Positions 8,222 to 15,614 of a DNA stretch of 33,324 bases are shown in pieces. The DNA lies in contig JAEUJP010000699.1 of the NCBI GenBank assembly GCA_016793725.1, forward strand, positions 1 to 33,324, given 5' to 3'. The notes beneath the pieces were generated by a model. That model was not told where the DNA came from. It made no database searches and saw only the letters and a list, made by a program, of their open reading frames with translations. Source of the stretch: Myxococcaceae bacterium (GTDB lineage Bacteria > Myxococcota > Myxococcia > Myxococcales > Myxococcaceae). The translations under genes were made by a program, and so were the position numbers. The stretch's first letter is position 1. The number at the start of each line of letters is the position of its first letter.

Positions 8222-8250
8222 CCTTACGAGAGGTATACCCCTCTGGTCAA
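8222..8250 (-). promoter_or_regulatory. Possible rplM promoter with a palindrome in the spacer
   Basis: On the minus strand, TTGACC (8250-8245) resembles a sigma-70 -35 box. Seventeen bases further is GTAAGG, a poor -10. The spacer holds the 8-bp palindrome GGTATACC (8232-8239) inside the larger imperfect inverted repeat AGAGG-N6-CCTCT (8230-8245). This would give a 5' leader of about 20-25 nt before rplM. The -35 is good, the -10 weak, and the operator role of the palindrome is inference. Confidence 0.35.
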
Positions 8251-8262
8251 GTACACTCCCTC

Positions 8263-9027
8263 GTGATCCTTCGCATCTACCAGGTCGCCTTCTGGACGTT
8301 CTTCGCCAGCACCAGCGCGATCTACTTCGTCGGCGCCTTCTTGCTCTGGCTTTTCACCCTGCCGTTCGACAAGAACCAACGCGCCCTGCACCTCTATTCG
8401 TGCTTCTGGGCGATGACCTACGTCTACATCAACCCCGGCTGGCGCTTTCGCGTCGAGCGCCGCGACCGCCTGCCCTGGCACGGCCCCGCCGTGCTCGTCT
8501 CGAACCACCAGTCGGCCGGCGACATTCTGGTGCTGTTCGGCCTCTACAGCCCGTACAAGTGGGTCAGCAAGGCGAGCATCTTCAAGGCCCCCTTCCTCGG
8601 CTGGAACATGAGCCTGAACGGCTACGTACAGCTCGTGCGCGGCGACAAAGAGAGCATCGGCCGCATGATGGCCCACTGCGAGCAGTGGCTCGACCGCGGC
8701 GTGCCCGTGCTCATGTTCCCCGAGGGCACCCGGTCTGAAGACGGCAACGTGAAGCCGTTCAAAGACGGCGCCTTTCGCCTCAGCATCGCGAAGAACTGCC
8801 CCGTCGTGCCGATCATGCTCGAGGGCACCGGGCAGACCCTCGCCAAGAACGCGCTCGACGTCTCACCTCGCGGCAACCTGATCGTGAAGGTGCTCGAGCC
8901 CGTGCAGCCCGGCCCGTTCAACGGCGACGTCGCCGCCCTGCGCGATCACGTGCGCGGGCTGATCATCGCCGAGCTCGCCGCCACCCGCGGCGTCAGCCCA
9001 CCGGCCCCTGCGGCCCCGCCGGCCTAA
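8263..9027 (+). CDS. plsC: 1-acylglycerol-3-phosphate O-acyltransferase (PlsC family)
   Basis: Membrane acyltransferase converting lysophosphatidate to phosphatidate in phospholipid synthesis. An N-terminal hydrophobic segment (FWTFFASTSAIYFVGAFLLWLF) precedes the catalytic motif I, NHQSAGD (HX4D), and motif III FPEGTRS; the late motif VVPIMLEGTGQ is also present. I chose GTG 8263 (254 residues, starting MILRIYQVAF). The frame is open back to an ATG at 8191, but that ATG overlaps the rplM start codon and would add 24 residues that look non-conserved. The TAA overlaps the stop of the convergent helicase gene (9024-9027). The exact acyl acceptor cannot be told from sequence. Confidence 0.8.
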   Translation: MILRIYQVAFWTFFASTSAIYFVGAFLLWLFTLPFDKNQRALHLYSCFWAMTYVYINPGWRFRVERRDRLPWHGPAVLVSNHQSAGDILVLFGLYSPYKWVSKASIFKAPFLGWNMSLNGYVQLVRGDKESIGRMMAHCEQWLDRGVPVLMFPEGTRSEDGNVKPFKDGAFRLSIAKNCPVVPIMLEGTGQTLAKNALDVSPRGNLIVKVLEPVQPGPFNGDVAALRDHVRGLIIAELAATRGVSPPAPAAPPA

Positions 9028-11045
9028 GGCGGCTTCTGCGCCTTGAACTTCTCTTTCAGCCCCGCGAAGAACGCCACCTTCTGCTCGGGCACGATGGGCA
9101 TCGTGTCGCCGACGAGGTCGATCACCTCGACCAGCGCCTCGGGCAGATCCGACAAGAAGCGCGACGGCGTGCGCGGCAGAACTTTGCCCCGCTTCACCCG
9201 GTTCGCCGCGCGCGTCAGCACCAGCCGCTCGCGCGCCCGCGTGATGCCCACGTAGGCGAGCCGCCGCTCTTCTTCGGGGTTCGGAGGCTCACCCTGCATG
9301 CCCGAGTGCGGCAGCAGATCTTCTTCGAGCCCGATGAGGAACACGTGCTTCCACTCGAGGCCCTTCGCCGAGTGCAGCGTCATCAGCGTCACGCTGCCCT
9401 TGCGGTCGGGCTCTTCTTCTTCTTCGCGCGTGTCGAGCGACAGCCGGTGCAGGTAGTTCATCAGGCGCGCGCGGGCGCCCTCTTTCGTCTCGAACGTCTC
9501 GAGCGAACGAATCAGCTCTTCGACCGCCTGCACCTTGCGCGCAGCCGCGGTCGGCGAGTTCGTGCTCGCGCGCGCGGCGGCGGCGAAGTCGATCTCTTCG
9601 AGCAGCTTGCGCGTCGTGTGGCCGAGGTGACCCTTGGCGAACTCGGCGCGGTAGCGCTCCATCAGGTCGCAGAACTCGCCCACCTTCTCGGCGGCGCCAC
9701 GCGGCAGGTCGGGCACGTCGGCGGCGGCCTTGAGCACGTCCCACAGGGGCTTGTCGTTCTCTTGCGCGAACGTCGACAGGCGCTCGAGCGTGACGTCGCC
9801 GATGCCGCGGGCCGGCACGTTCACGATGCGCAAGAGCGACATCTGGTCGAGCGGGTTCGCGATCGCCTTGAAGTAGGCGATGACGTCTTTGACCTCGCGC
9901 TTGTCGAAGAACTCCTGACCGCCGATGACCTCGTAGAAGACGCCCTGCTCGCGCAGCGCCTCTTCGATGGGCCGGGCCTGGCCGTTCGTGCGGTAGAGAA
10001 TCGCGATGTCGTCGGCCGACAGGCCGTTGCCCATCGCCTTGCGCACGTTGAAGGCGACCCAGCGCGCCTCTTCGTTTTCGTCGGGGCACGCGACCGACTG
10101 AATGACGGCGCCGCCGAGCTGGTCCGTCCACATCTTCTTGTCTTTGCGCTCGGGGTTCTTCGCGATGACCGCGTTGGCGGCGTCGAGAATCACCGACGAG
10201 CTGCGGTAGTTCTGCTCGAGCCTCACCTCTTTGCCGCCGGGGAAGTGCTTCTCGAAGTCCAAGATGTTCTTCACCTCGGCGCCGCGCCAGCTGTAGATGC
10301 ACTGGTCGTCGTCGCCGACCACGCAGACGTTCTTCTTGTCGCCGGCGAGGTGCACGAGCAGCTCGAGCTGGGCGGTGTTCGTGTCTTGATACTCGTCGAC
10401 CATCAGGTACTGAAAGCGGTCGGTGTATTCCTTCTTCACGTCGGGGCGCTTCTCGAAGAGCCGCGCGGGCAACAGCAGCAGGTCGTCGAAGTCGACCGCT
10501 CCTTGAGCCTTCAGCGCGAGCTGGTAGAGCGGGTAGACGAGGTGCGCGACGAGATCGTAGTCGTCGCCCTGCCCTTCGGGCTTCGGCTGCGGCTCGGTGC
10601 GCGAGTTCTTGGCGCGCGAGATGATCGAGAGCACCTTGCGCGAGTCGAACTCGCGGTCGTCGACGTTTCGCTCGCGCATGGCGCGCTTGATGATCGAGAT
10701 CTGGTCGCCCATGTCGGCGATGGCGAACTTCTTGGGGAAGCCGAGCTTCGTGGCGTGCTCGCGCATGACGTCGGCGCCGAACGCGTGAAACGTCTGCAGC
10801 GAGACCTTCTTCGCCTGCGGCCCGGCGAGCTGCACGGCGCGCTCGCGCATCTCGCTCGCCGCCTTGTTCGTGAACGTGACGGCGAGAATCGAGCGGGCCG
10901 GCACCTTCTTCTTCTGCATCAGCCAGGCGAGCCGATGAATGATGACGCGCGTCTTGCCCGAGCCGGCCCCGGCCAGCACGAGCAGAGGCCCTTCGGTGGT
11001 CATCACGGCCTCGCGCTGGGGAGCGTTGAGCCCCGAAAGATCCAT
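9024..11045 (-). CDS. ATP-dependent DNA helicase, Rep/UvrD/PcrA family
   Basis: Superfamily 1A 3'-5' DNA helicase for repair or replication restart. It opens MDLSGLNAPQREAV (Q motif region), then Walker A LAGAGSGKT (about residues 24-32), motif Ia AVTFTNKAASEMRER, motif II LMVDEYQDTN, motif III GDDDQCIYSWRGA, motif IV LEQNYRSS, motif V LMTLHSAKGLEW and motif VI YVGITRARERL. Length 673 equals that of E. coli Rep and is shorter than UvrD or PcrA (about 720), whose C-terminal extension is missing here. I cannot decide between Rep and PcrA naming. It is convergent with plsC and starts 35 bp from the divergent Cys-rich gene. Confidence 0.92.
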   Translation of the reverse strand: MDLSGLNAPQREAVMTTEGPLLVLAGAGSGKTRVIIHRLAWLMQKKKVPARSILAVTFTNKAASEMRERAVQLAGPQAKKVSLQTFHAFGADVMREHATKLGFPKKFAIADMGDQISIIKRAMRERNVDDREFDSRKVLSIISRAKNSRTEPQPKPEGQGDDYDLVAHLVYPLYQLALKAQGAVDFDDLLLLPARLFEKRPDVKKEYTDRFQYLMVDEYQDTNTAQLELLVHLAGDKKNVCVVGDDDQCIYSWRGAEVKNILDFEKHFPGGKEVRLEQNYRSSSVILDAANAVIAKNPERKDKKMWTDQLGGAVIQSVACPDENEEARWVAFNVRKAMGNGLSADDIAILYRTNGQARPIEEALREQGVFYEVIGGQEFFDKREVKDVIAYFKAIANPLDQMSLLRIVNVPARGIGDVTLERLSTFAQENDKPLWDVLKAAADVPDLPRGAAEKVGEFCDLMERYRAEFAKGHLGHTTRKLLEEIDFAAAARASTNSPTAAARKVQAVEELIRSLETFETKEGARARLMNYLHRLSLDTREEEEEPDRKGSVTLMTLHSAKGLEWKHVFLIGLEEDLLPHSGMQGEPPNPEEERRLAYVGITRARERLVLTRAANRVKRGKVLPRTPSRFLSDLPEALVEVIDLVGDTMPIVPEQKVAFFAGLKEKFKAQKPP

Positions 11046-11080
11046 GCGGCCTTGTAGATCAGTTGGGCTAAAAAGAGACC

Positions 11081-11557
11081 GTGGCCAAGGACAAGAAGCA
11101 CGCGCCCGATCCTGCCGCGGCTCGCGAGCTCGTGCTCAAGCTCGATCGGCGCGGCTTCCTCGACGAGCTCGCCCGACTCACCCAGGGCTTCTCGACCGAC
11201 CCCGGCAACCCCGGCAGCTACAACTGCACCGACTGCTCGCGCTGCGCGAACTGCATGTTCTGCAAGGGCTGCGACGCCTGCTACCAGTGCACCCACTGCA
11301 CCGGCTGTGTGCAGTGCAACAGCTGCTCACACTGCGTCGACTCGAAGTCGCTGCACTCGTGCGCGTACTGCGTGCAGAGCGAAAACTGTACGAACTCGGC
11401 GTACCTCGTGCTGTCGAAGAACCTGTCTGACTGCACCTACTGCTTCGGCTGCGTCGGCCTGTCGAAGAAAGACTTCCACATCTTGAACGTGGGCTTCTCG
11501 CGGCAAGAGTACTTCGAGCTGACCAAGCGGCTGCGCAAAGAGCTCAACGTCAAGTGA
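11081..11557 (+). CDS. Cys-rich protein with 13 consecutive C-x-x repeats
   Basis: A 158-residue protein starting at GTG 11081. Residues 1-48 are charged and helical (ARELVLKLDRRGFLDELARL). From Cys49 to Cys85 there are thirteen Cys at exactly three-residue spacing (NCTDCSRCANC... to SCSHC). The repeat then loosens, with Cys at 94, 97, 103, 118, 121 and 124, giving 19 Cys in all. The C-terminal 30 residues (KKDFHILNVGFSRQEYFELTKRLRKEL) are ordinary and helical. There is no signal peptide, so it is probably cytoplasmic. The pattern could be a solenoid of short rungs (as in hexapeptide- or pentapeptide-repeat helices) or a multi-metal or Fe-S binding protein; neither is proven. Confidence 0.75.
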   Translation: MAKDKKHAPDPAAARELVLKLDRRGFLDELARLTQGFSTDPGNPGSYNCTDCSRCANCMFCKGCDACYQCTHCTGCVQCNSCSHCVDSKSLHSCAYCVQSENCTNSAYLVLSKNLSDCTYCFGCVGLSKKDFHILNVGFSRQEYFELTKRLRKELNVK

Positions 11558-11561
11558 CGCC

Positions 11562-12752
11562 TCACAGCAGCCGCAACAGGTAACACTTCAGGTACTCGGT
11601 CTCGTGCAGGCCGAACAGCGTCGGGTGATCGAGCCCCGCGCCGCGCCGCTCGAGCACCTGCACCTGCCGCTTCGCGTCGGCAGCCGCCTCACGCAACATC
11701 TCTTCGAACCCCTCGCGGTTCAGCTTGCCGCTGCACGAGCACGAGACCAGCAACCCCTCGGGCTTCAGGCACCGCATCGCCCGCAGGTTGAGCTCGTGGT
11801 ACGCGCGCAGCGCGTTGCCCTGCCCGCTCTTGCGCTTCATGAGCCCCGGCGGGTCGATCACGATCGTGTCGAACTTGCGCTCCTCGTGATCGAACGACTT
11901 CAGCGCGTCGAACGCGTTCGTGTTGTGCACCGTCACGTTCGAGGCCCCGTTCGCCGTCGCGTTCGCCGCGCACCGGGCCGCCGCCGCCTCGTCTTGCTCG
12001 ATCGCCACCACCGACGAGCACGTGCGCGCCAGCGCCAGCGCAAACCCGCCGTGGTACGTGAACGCGTCGAGCGCCTCGCCCCCGCCGAGCTCGGCCGCCC
12101 TCAGGTGGTTGTCGACCTGGTCGAGAAACGAGCCCGTCTTGAAGTCGGCCATCAGGTCGGCCCTGAAGACCGTCGCCCCCTCGTGCCACTGCGCCTCGGT
12201 CGACCCGCTGCCCACCAGCACCCGCTTCTCGCGCGGCAGCTTCTCGAAGTCGCGGCCCGAGCCGTCGTCGCGCGCCACCACCAGCTTCACGCCGGTCAGC
12301 TCGCACAAGAGCCTCGCGATGTGCTCGCGCCGAACGTTCATGCCCTCGCTCAACGTCTGCATCACCAGCGCCGGCCCGTAGCGATCGACGAACAGGCCCG
12401 GCAGCAGGTCGGCCTCGCCGTGCACCATGCGGTACGCGTCGCGGCCGGCGTACGCGGTGCGGCGGCGCAGCGCCTCACCGAGGCGGTGCTCGAGCACGTC
12501 GTCGTCGAACTTGACCGCCCCGCGCGTCACGAGCCTCAGCGCGATCGGCGACTCGCTCGCCCACAGCGCCTGGCCGATCGGGTTCTTCTGCCCGTCGACG
12601 ACGTCGACCACCGCGCCCGGCTTCGCCCCCGTGCCCGACTCGACGTCTTGCCGGTAGACCCACGGGTAGCCGCGCCGCAGCGCCTTCGCGGCCTTGACCG
12701 AGACGACGACCGACCCTTCTTTGCGTGTGCTCACGGGCCGCAGCGTGGCCAA
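11562..12752 (-). CDS. Class I SAM-dependent rRNA methyltransferase, RlmI-like
   Basis: PUA-domain methyltransferase of the RlmI/YccW group, which makes m5C in 23S rRNA. The N-terminal PUA-like part reads KAAKALRRGYPWVYRQDVE. The Rossmann methyltransferase has motif I around LDAFTYHGGFALALAR, an acidic residue after VVAIEQDE that would bind the ribose of SAM, motif IV IDPPGLMKRKSG and motif VI SCSCSGKLNREGF, with the Cys that could act in m5C catalysis. Length 396 equals E. coli RlmI (396). The start is uncertain: TTG 12752 gives MATLRPVSTRKEG, while GTG 12734 gives MSTRKEG; neither has a clear ribosome site. The target base is inferred from family only. Confidence 0.85.
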   Translation of the reverse strand: MATLRPVSTRKEGSVVVSVKAAKALRRGYPWVYRQDVESGTGAKPGAVVDVVDGQKNPIGQALWASESPIALRLVTRGAVKFDDDVLEHRLGEALRRRTAYAGRDAYRMVHGEADLLPGLFVDRYGPALVMQTLSEGMNVRREHIARLLCELTGVKLVVARDDGSGRDFEKLPREKRVLVGSGSTEAQWHEGATVFRADLMADFKTGSFLDQVDNHLRAAELGGGEALDAFTYHGGFALALARTCSSVVAIEQDEAAAARCAANATANGASNVTVHNTNAFDALKSFDHEERKFDTIVIDPPGLMKRKSGQGNALRAYHELNLRAMRCLKPEGLLVSCSCSGKLNREGFEEMLREAAADAKRQVQVLERRGAGLDHPTLFGLHETEYLKCYLLRLL

Positions 12753-12787
12753 AGCCGCGTCGCTTTACGAAGTAAAAACGAACGCGC

Positions 12788-14050
12788 TCACTCGAGCCCG
12801 CGCGCCGCCAGCTCGAAGTCGTCTTCGCCGCGCAGGTGCCCGACCTCGTGCAGCAGCGTCACGCGAATCTGCTCGATGAGCTCGTCTCTCGTCTTCACCG
12901 CGCGCGCGAGGTTCTTGCGGTACAGCACGACCGAGCGGCACGGAGCGTCGGCAGCTGCCCCGGGCTCGGGCGTGCACTGCTCGTCGAGCGGCGGCCCGCG
13001 AAAGAGCCCCAGAATGGTCGGCGACAGCGGCGGCTCGACGGCCTTCAGGTCGTCGGTGTTCGGCAGATCTTCGGTGCCGATCGGCACGCCGCGAATGTCG
13101 CGCTTCATGTCGTCGGGCAGCTGCGCCACGGCCTTCTTCACCTCGTCGCGGAACTCAGGCTCGGTCAGCAGCACCGGCTCGGGGAAGTCGTCTTTCGACT
13201 TCTCGCGCGCCGTCGTGAAGTGTTTGTCGGCCTCTTTCAGCTTGTTCTCGCGCTCGAGCAACAGGCCCAGGTGGTGGTGCGCGTGCGCGCCCCGCTCGGG
13301 GTCCAAGAGCAGCGCCGTGAACGCCGCCTTTGCCTCGTTGAAGCGGCACAGCTCGAACAGCGCCAGCGCGCGCTCGTAGGCGGCGTCGGGGTCGACGTGG
13401 CCCTTCACGTGCTCGAGCACCCAGTCGGCGCGCTCGAGCGCATCGGAGGGCTGCCCGAGATCGTTGAACGCCATCGCCGAGATGCGGCCGAGCTGCACCG
13501 CCGACTCGTCGTCTTTCTGCCCGATCGCCACGTCGAGCCCGCGCTCGGCGTACAGCGAGCCGAGCTCGTCGTTCTCGCGCGTCGAGGCCAGGGTCACCGC
13601 GTAGAAGTGCGCCGCCCCCATCAGCGCGTCGAGCGAGTCGGGGTCGACCGCGAGCGCGCGCGCGTACGCCATCTTCGCCTCTTCGTCGCGGCCGAGCGCC
13701 GCGAGCGCGTTCGCGCGTTCGGTGTGCGCGACCACGTCGTTGGGGAACAGCGCCGACGCCTGCGCAGCGCACGAGAGCGCCTTCTCGTACTCGTTGCGAT
13801 CGAAGAAGTCGCGCGCGGCCTCGAGCGGCAGCTTGCCGTCGGCCTCACACACCGCGAGCGGCGCCACGTGCGGCGTCGCGACCGTCGGCTCTTTCGGAGG
13901 CGCCTGCACCTTCACGTCGCTCGACGGCGGCGTCACACGCGCTTCGGCGTTCGCGACGGCGGGGCAGTCACAAGAAGCTGAGGCGGGGGTCTTCGAGTCT
14001 TCCTTCGCGCAAGCGCAGAAGGCGGCCAGGAACAGTGCACGAAACGGCAT
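12788..14050 (-). CDS. Exported TPR protein with C-terminal zincin-like domain
   Basis: A 420-residue protein. The N-terminus MPFRALFLAAFCACAKEDS looks like an export signal ending at Cys, but the lipobox is not canonical. Residues about 75-300 hold TPR-like repeats (FDRNEYEKALSCAAQASALFP, ANALAALGRDEEAKMAYARAL, ALFELCRFNEAKAAFTALL). The last 75 residues match the Zincin_1-type metalloprotease-like fold: ILGLFRGPPLDE, then SVVLYRKNLARAV, then the zinc motif HEVGHLRGEDD (HEVGH at 401-405), ending only 15 residues after the motif. It could be an active periplasmic peptidase with a TPR partner-binding domain or a catalytically weak relative. It lies upstream of, and in the same direction as, the methyltransferase gene. 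Confidence 0.7.
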   Translation of the reverse strand: MPFRALFLAAFCACAKEDSKTPASASCDCPAVANAEARVTPPSSDVKVQAPPKEPTVATPHVAPLAVCEADGKLPLEAARDFFDRNEYEKALSCAAQASALFPNDVVAHTERANALAALGRDEEAKMAYARALAVDPDSLDALMGAAHFYAVTLASTRENDELGSLYAERGLDVAIGQKDDESAVQLGRISAMAFNDLGQPSDALERADWVLEHVKGHVDPDAAYERALALFELCRFNEAKAAFTALLLDPERGAHAHHHLGLLLERENKLKEADKHFTTAREKSKDDFPEPVLLTEPEFRDEVKKAVAQLPDDMKRDIRGVPIGTEDLPNTDDLKAVEPPLSPTILGLFRGPPLDEQCTPEPGAAADAPCRSVVLYRKNLARAVKTRDELIEQIRVTLLHEVGHLRGEDDFELAARGLE

Positions 14051-14165
14051 TGGCGCGAGAGGCTACACCGCGTCAGAGGTGGGCGGGAATACCGTCAGGG
14101 TGAGGCGAATTTGTAGTCCCCGAGGCTCACCGAACTCGACACGCCAGACGCCAGAGAAGTCGTGA

Positions 14166-14238
14166 TGCGGGGTTGCAGGAGTGGCTCCTGTGCCGGGCCA
14201 GTTCCCCGGAGACGCTGGTTCGAGTCCAGCCCCCGCTA
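14166..14238 (+). tRNA. tRNA-like cloverleaf, possibly a pseudo-tRNA
   Basis: The sequence folds as a cloverleaf. Acceptor GCGGGG (14167-14172) pairs with CCCCGC (14231-14236). D-stem GCAG/CTGT (14175-14178/14188-14191) encloses GAGTGGCTC. Anticodon stem CCGGG/CCCGG (14193-14197/14205-14209). T-stem GCTGG/CCAGC (14214-14218/14226-14230) carries the classic loop TTCGAGT. Oddities: position 1-72 would be T-T, the anticodon loop CCAGTTC has C instead of the invariant T at 33, the nominal anticodon would be AGT, and no CCA is encoded. The 1-72 mismatch and the GGG/CCC anticodon-stem pairs recall initiator tRNAs. It may be a degenerate or non-translating tRNA-like RNA. Short ORFs over it are artefacts. 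Confidence 0.4.
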
Positions 14239-14319
14239 CTGAGTGGTTGCCGCTCGGGTCCCTCACCTCCGTTCGCAAGGTCGCTGTTCCCACACCCTTT
14301 CGAAACGGAGCACCCACAC

Positions 14320-14568
14320 ATGTTGGAGAACGACCTGCGTGCCTTGAAGGCGCGCATGCGAAGCACACCCCTGCCCTGGCCCGAGCCCTGGCACCACCAG
14401 CACTCGGCGCTGAAGGCGCAGGCCACTCTCATCTACTGCGCGAGAGCGCACGCGCGCGGAAAGCTGCACCTGTCGAAGTGCACCCGCGCGCACGCTCGGC
14501 TCGGCCTGCCGCCGATGCCCGTCTTCACGCTCGACGATCAGGCGAAGCTGCTGGAGCGTGCCCGATGA
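14320..14568 (+). CDS. Small Cys/His protein of unknown function (82 aa)
   Basis: An 82-residue protein not recognised. The ATG at 14320 has ACGGAG nine bases upstream (14305-14310). The frame is open further upstream only through the tRNA-like element, so the shorter start is preferred. It contains a duplicated motif, CARAHARGKLHLSKCTRAHAR, giving C40-x3-H44 and C54-x3-H58, which could hold one metal ion; more His occur at 25, 26, 28 and 50. The TGA overlaps the ATG of the next gene as ATGA (14565-14568), indicating translational coupling with the S24/S26-TatD gene. The coding call rests on the ribosome site, the coupling and the motif duplication. Confidence 0.6.
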   Translation: MLENDLRALKARMRSTPLPWPEPWHHQHSALKAQATLIYCARAHARGKLHLSKCTRAHARLGLPPMPVFTLDDQAKLLERAR

Positions 14569-15614
14569 GCTGGGTACGAGAGGCCCTGAACGCGCTCGAG
14601 CTCGGGCGCGACGTCGAGGTGCGCCCCCGCGGCCATTCGATGCGCGGGCGCATCGCAGACAACGAGCTCGTGCGGCTCACACCCTTCAAGGGCCCCGTGC
14701 GACCCGGCGACGTGGTGCTCGTGCGGTGGAAGGGGAGCGCGCTCCTGCACCTCGTGCTCGAGGTCGAAGACGATCGGCTGCTCATCGGCAACAACCGCGG
14801 TGGGGTAAACGGCTGGGCGCCGATCTCTGACGTGGTCGGCCGCCCCGCCATGAGCTCCCCGCCCCACCTCGTCGACATCGGAGTGAACCTCGCCCACCGC
14901 TCCTTCGAGCCCGACCTCGACTCAGTTCTGGCGCGCGCCCGCGACGCCAACGTGATGATGGTCATCACCGGCACCGACGTGCCGGGCTCGCGCAAGGCGG
15001 CGTGGCTGGCTCAGCAGCACGGGCTCTACGCCACCGCCGGCATTCACCCGCACCACGCGAAAGACTACGCGCCGAGGCACCTCGCCGAGCTGAAGGCGCT
15101 GAAGCCCGTGGCCATCGGCGAGTGTGGCCTCGACTTCAACCGCAACTTCTCGCCGCGCGACGCGCAGCTCACCTGCTTCGAGGCGCAGCTGGGCCTCGCC
15201 GCCGAGACCGGGCTGCCGCTCTTTCTGCACGAGCGCGACGCCTTCGACGACATGAAGCGGTTGCTCGAGGAGCACCGCCCTGAGCGCGCCGTCGTGCACT
15301 GCTTCACCGGCGGCGCGGCCCAGCTCGACGCCTACCTCGAGCTGGGTGTGCACATCGGCATCACCGGGTGGATCTGCGACGCGCGCCGCGGCAGCCACCT
15401 GCTCGAGCTCGTGCCCCACATTCCCCCGGGCCGGCTCATGCTCGAGACCGACGCGCCGTTTCTCTCACCGCCCGGCGTGCCGCGCCGAAACGAGCCTGCC
15501 TTCTTGCCGAAGGTGCTCGAGGCCGTCGCGCGCGCGCGCGGTGAGCCGCCCGAGGCAACGGCGCGGCACACGACCGAGACGGCGACGGCCTTCTTCCGGC
15601 TCGCGAAGCCCTGA
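14565..15614 (+). CDS. tatD: S24/S26 peptidase-like domain fused to TatD nuclease
   Basis: One open frame of 349 residues with two parts. Residues 1-95 resemble the LexA/signal-peptidase fold: VRPRGHSMRGRI (Ser25 in the position of the catalytic Ser), PGDVVLV, then LHLVLEV and LIGNNRGGVNGW; the usual catalytic Lys seems replaced by His62. From Met96 (14850), 254 residues are classic TatD, a metal-dependent DNase/deoxyribonuclease-like hydrolase: VDIGVNLAHRSF, AGIHPHHAKD, IGECGLDFNRNFS, LFLHERDA, VVHCFTGG, GITGWICD and LMLETDAPFLSP. No stop separates the parts, so either a real fusion is made or translation also starts at the internal ATG 14850. It is coupled to the 82-aa gene upstream. Confidence 0.8.
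   Translation: MSWVREALNALELGRDVEVRPRGHSMRGRIADNELVRLTPFKGPVRPGDVVLVRWKGSALLHLVLEVEDDRLLIGNNRGGVNGWAPISDVVGRPAMSSPPHLVDIGVNLAHRSFEPDLDSVLARARDANVMMVITGTDVPGSRKAAWLAQQHGLYATAGIHPHHAKDYAPRHLAELKALKPVAIGECGLDFNRNFSPRDAQLTCFEAQLGLAAETGLPLFLHERDAFDDMKRLLEEHRPERAVVHCFTGGAAQLDAYLELGVHIGITGWICDARRGSHLLELVPHIPPGRLMLETDAPFLSPPGVPRRNEPAFLPKVLEAVARARGEPPEATARHTTETATAFFRLAKP

Noticed and set aside
9306..11057. 583-codon plus-strand open frame opposite the helicase
   Set aside because: Antisense shadow of a helicase with all SF1 motifs.
14063..14432. Two 101-codon minus-strand frames over the tRNA-like element
   Set aside because: Typical artefact of translating tRNA sequence; no ribosome site or neighbours to support them.
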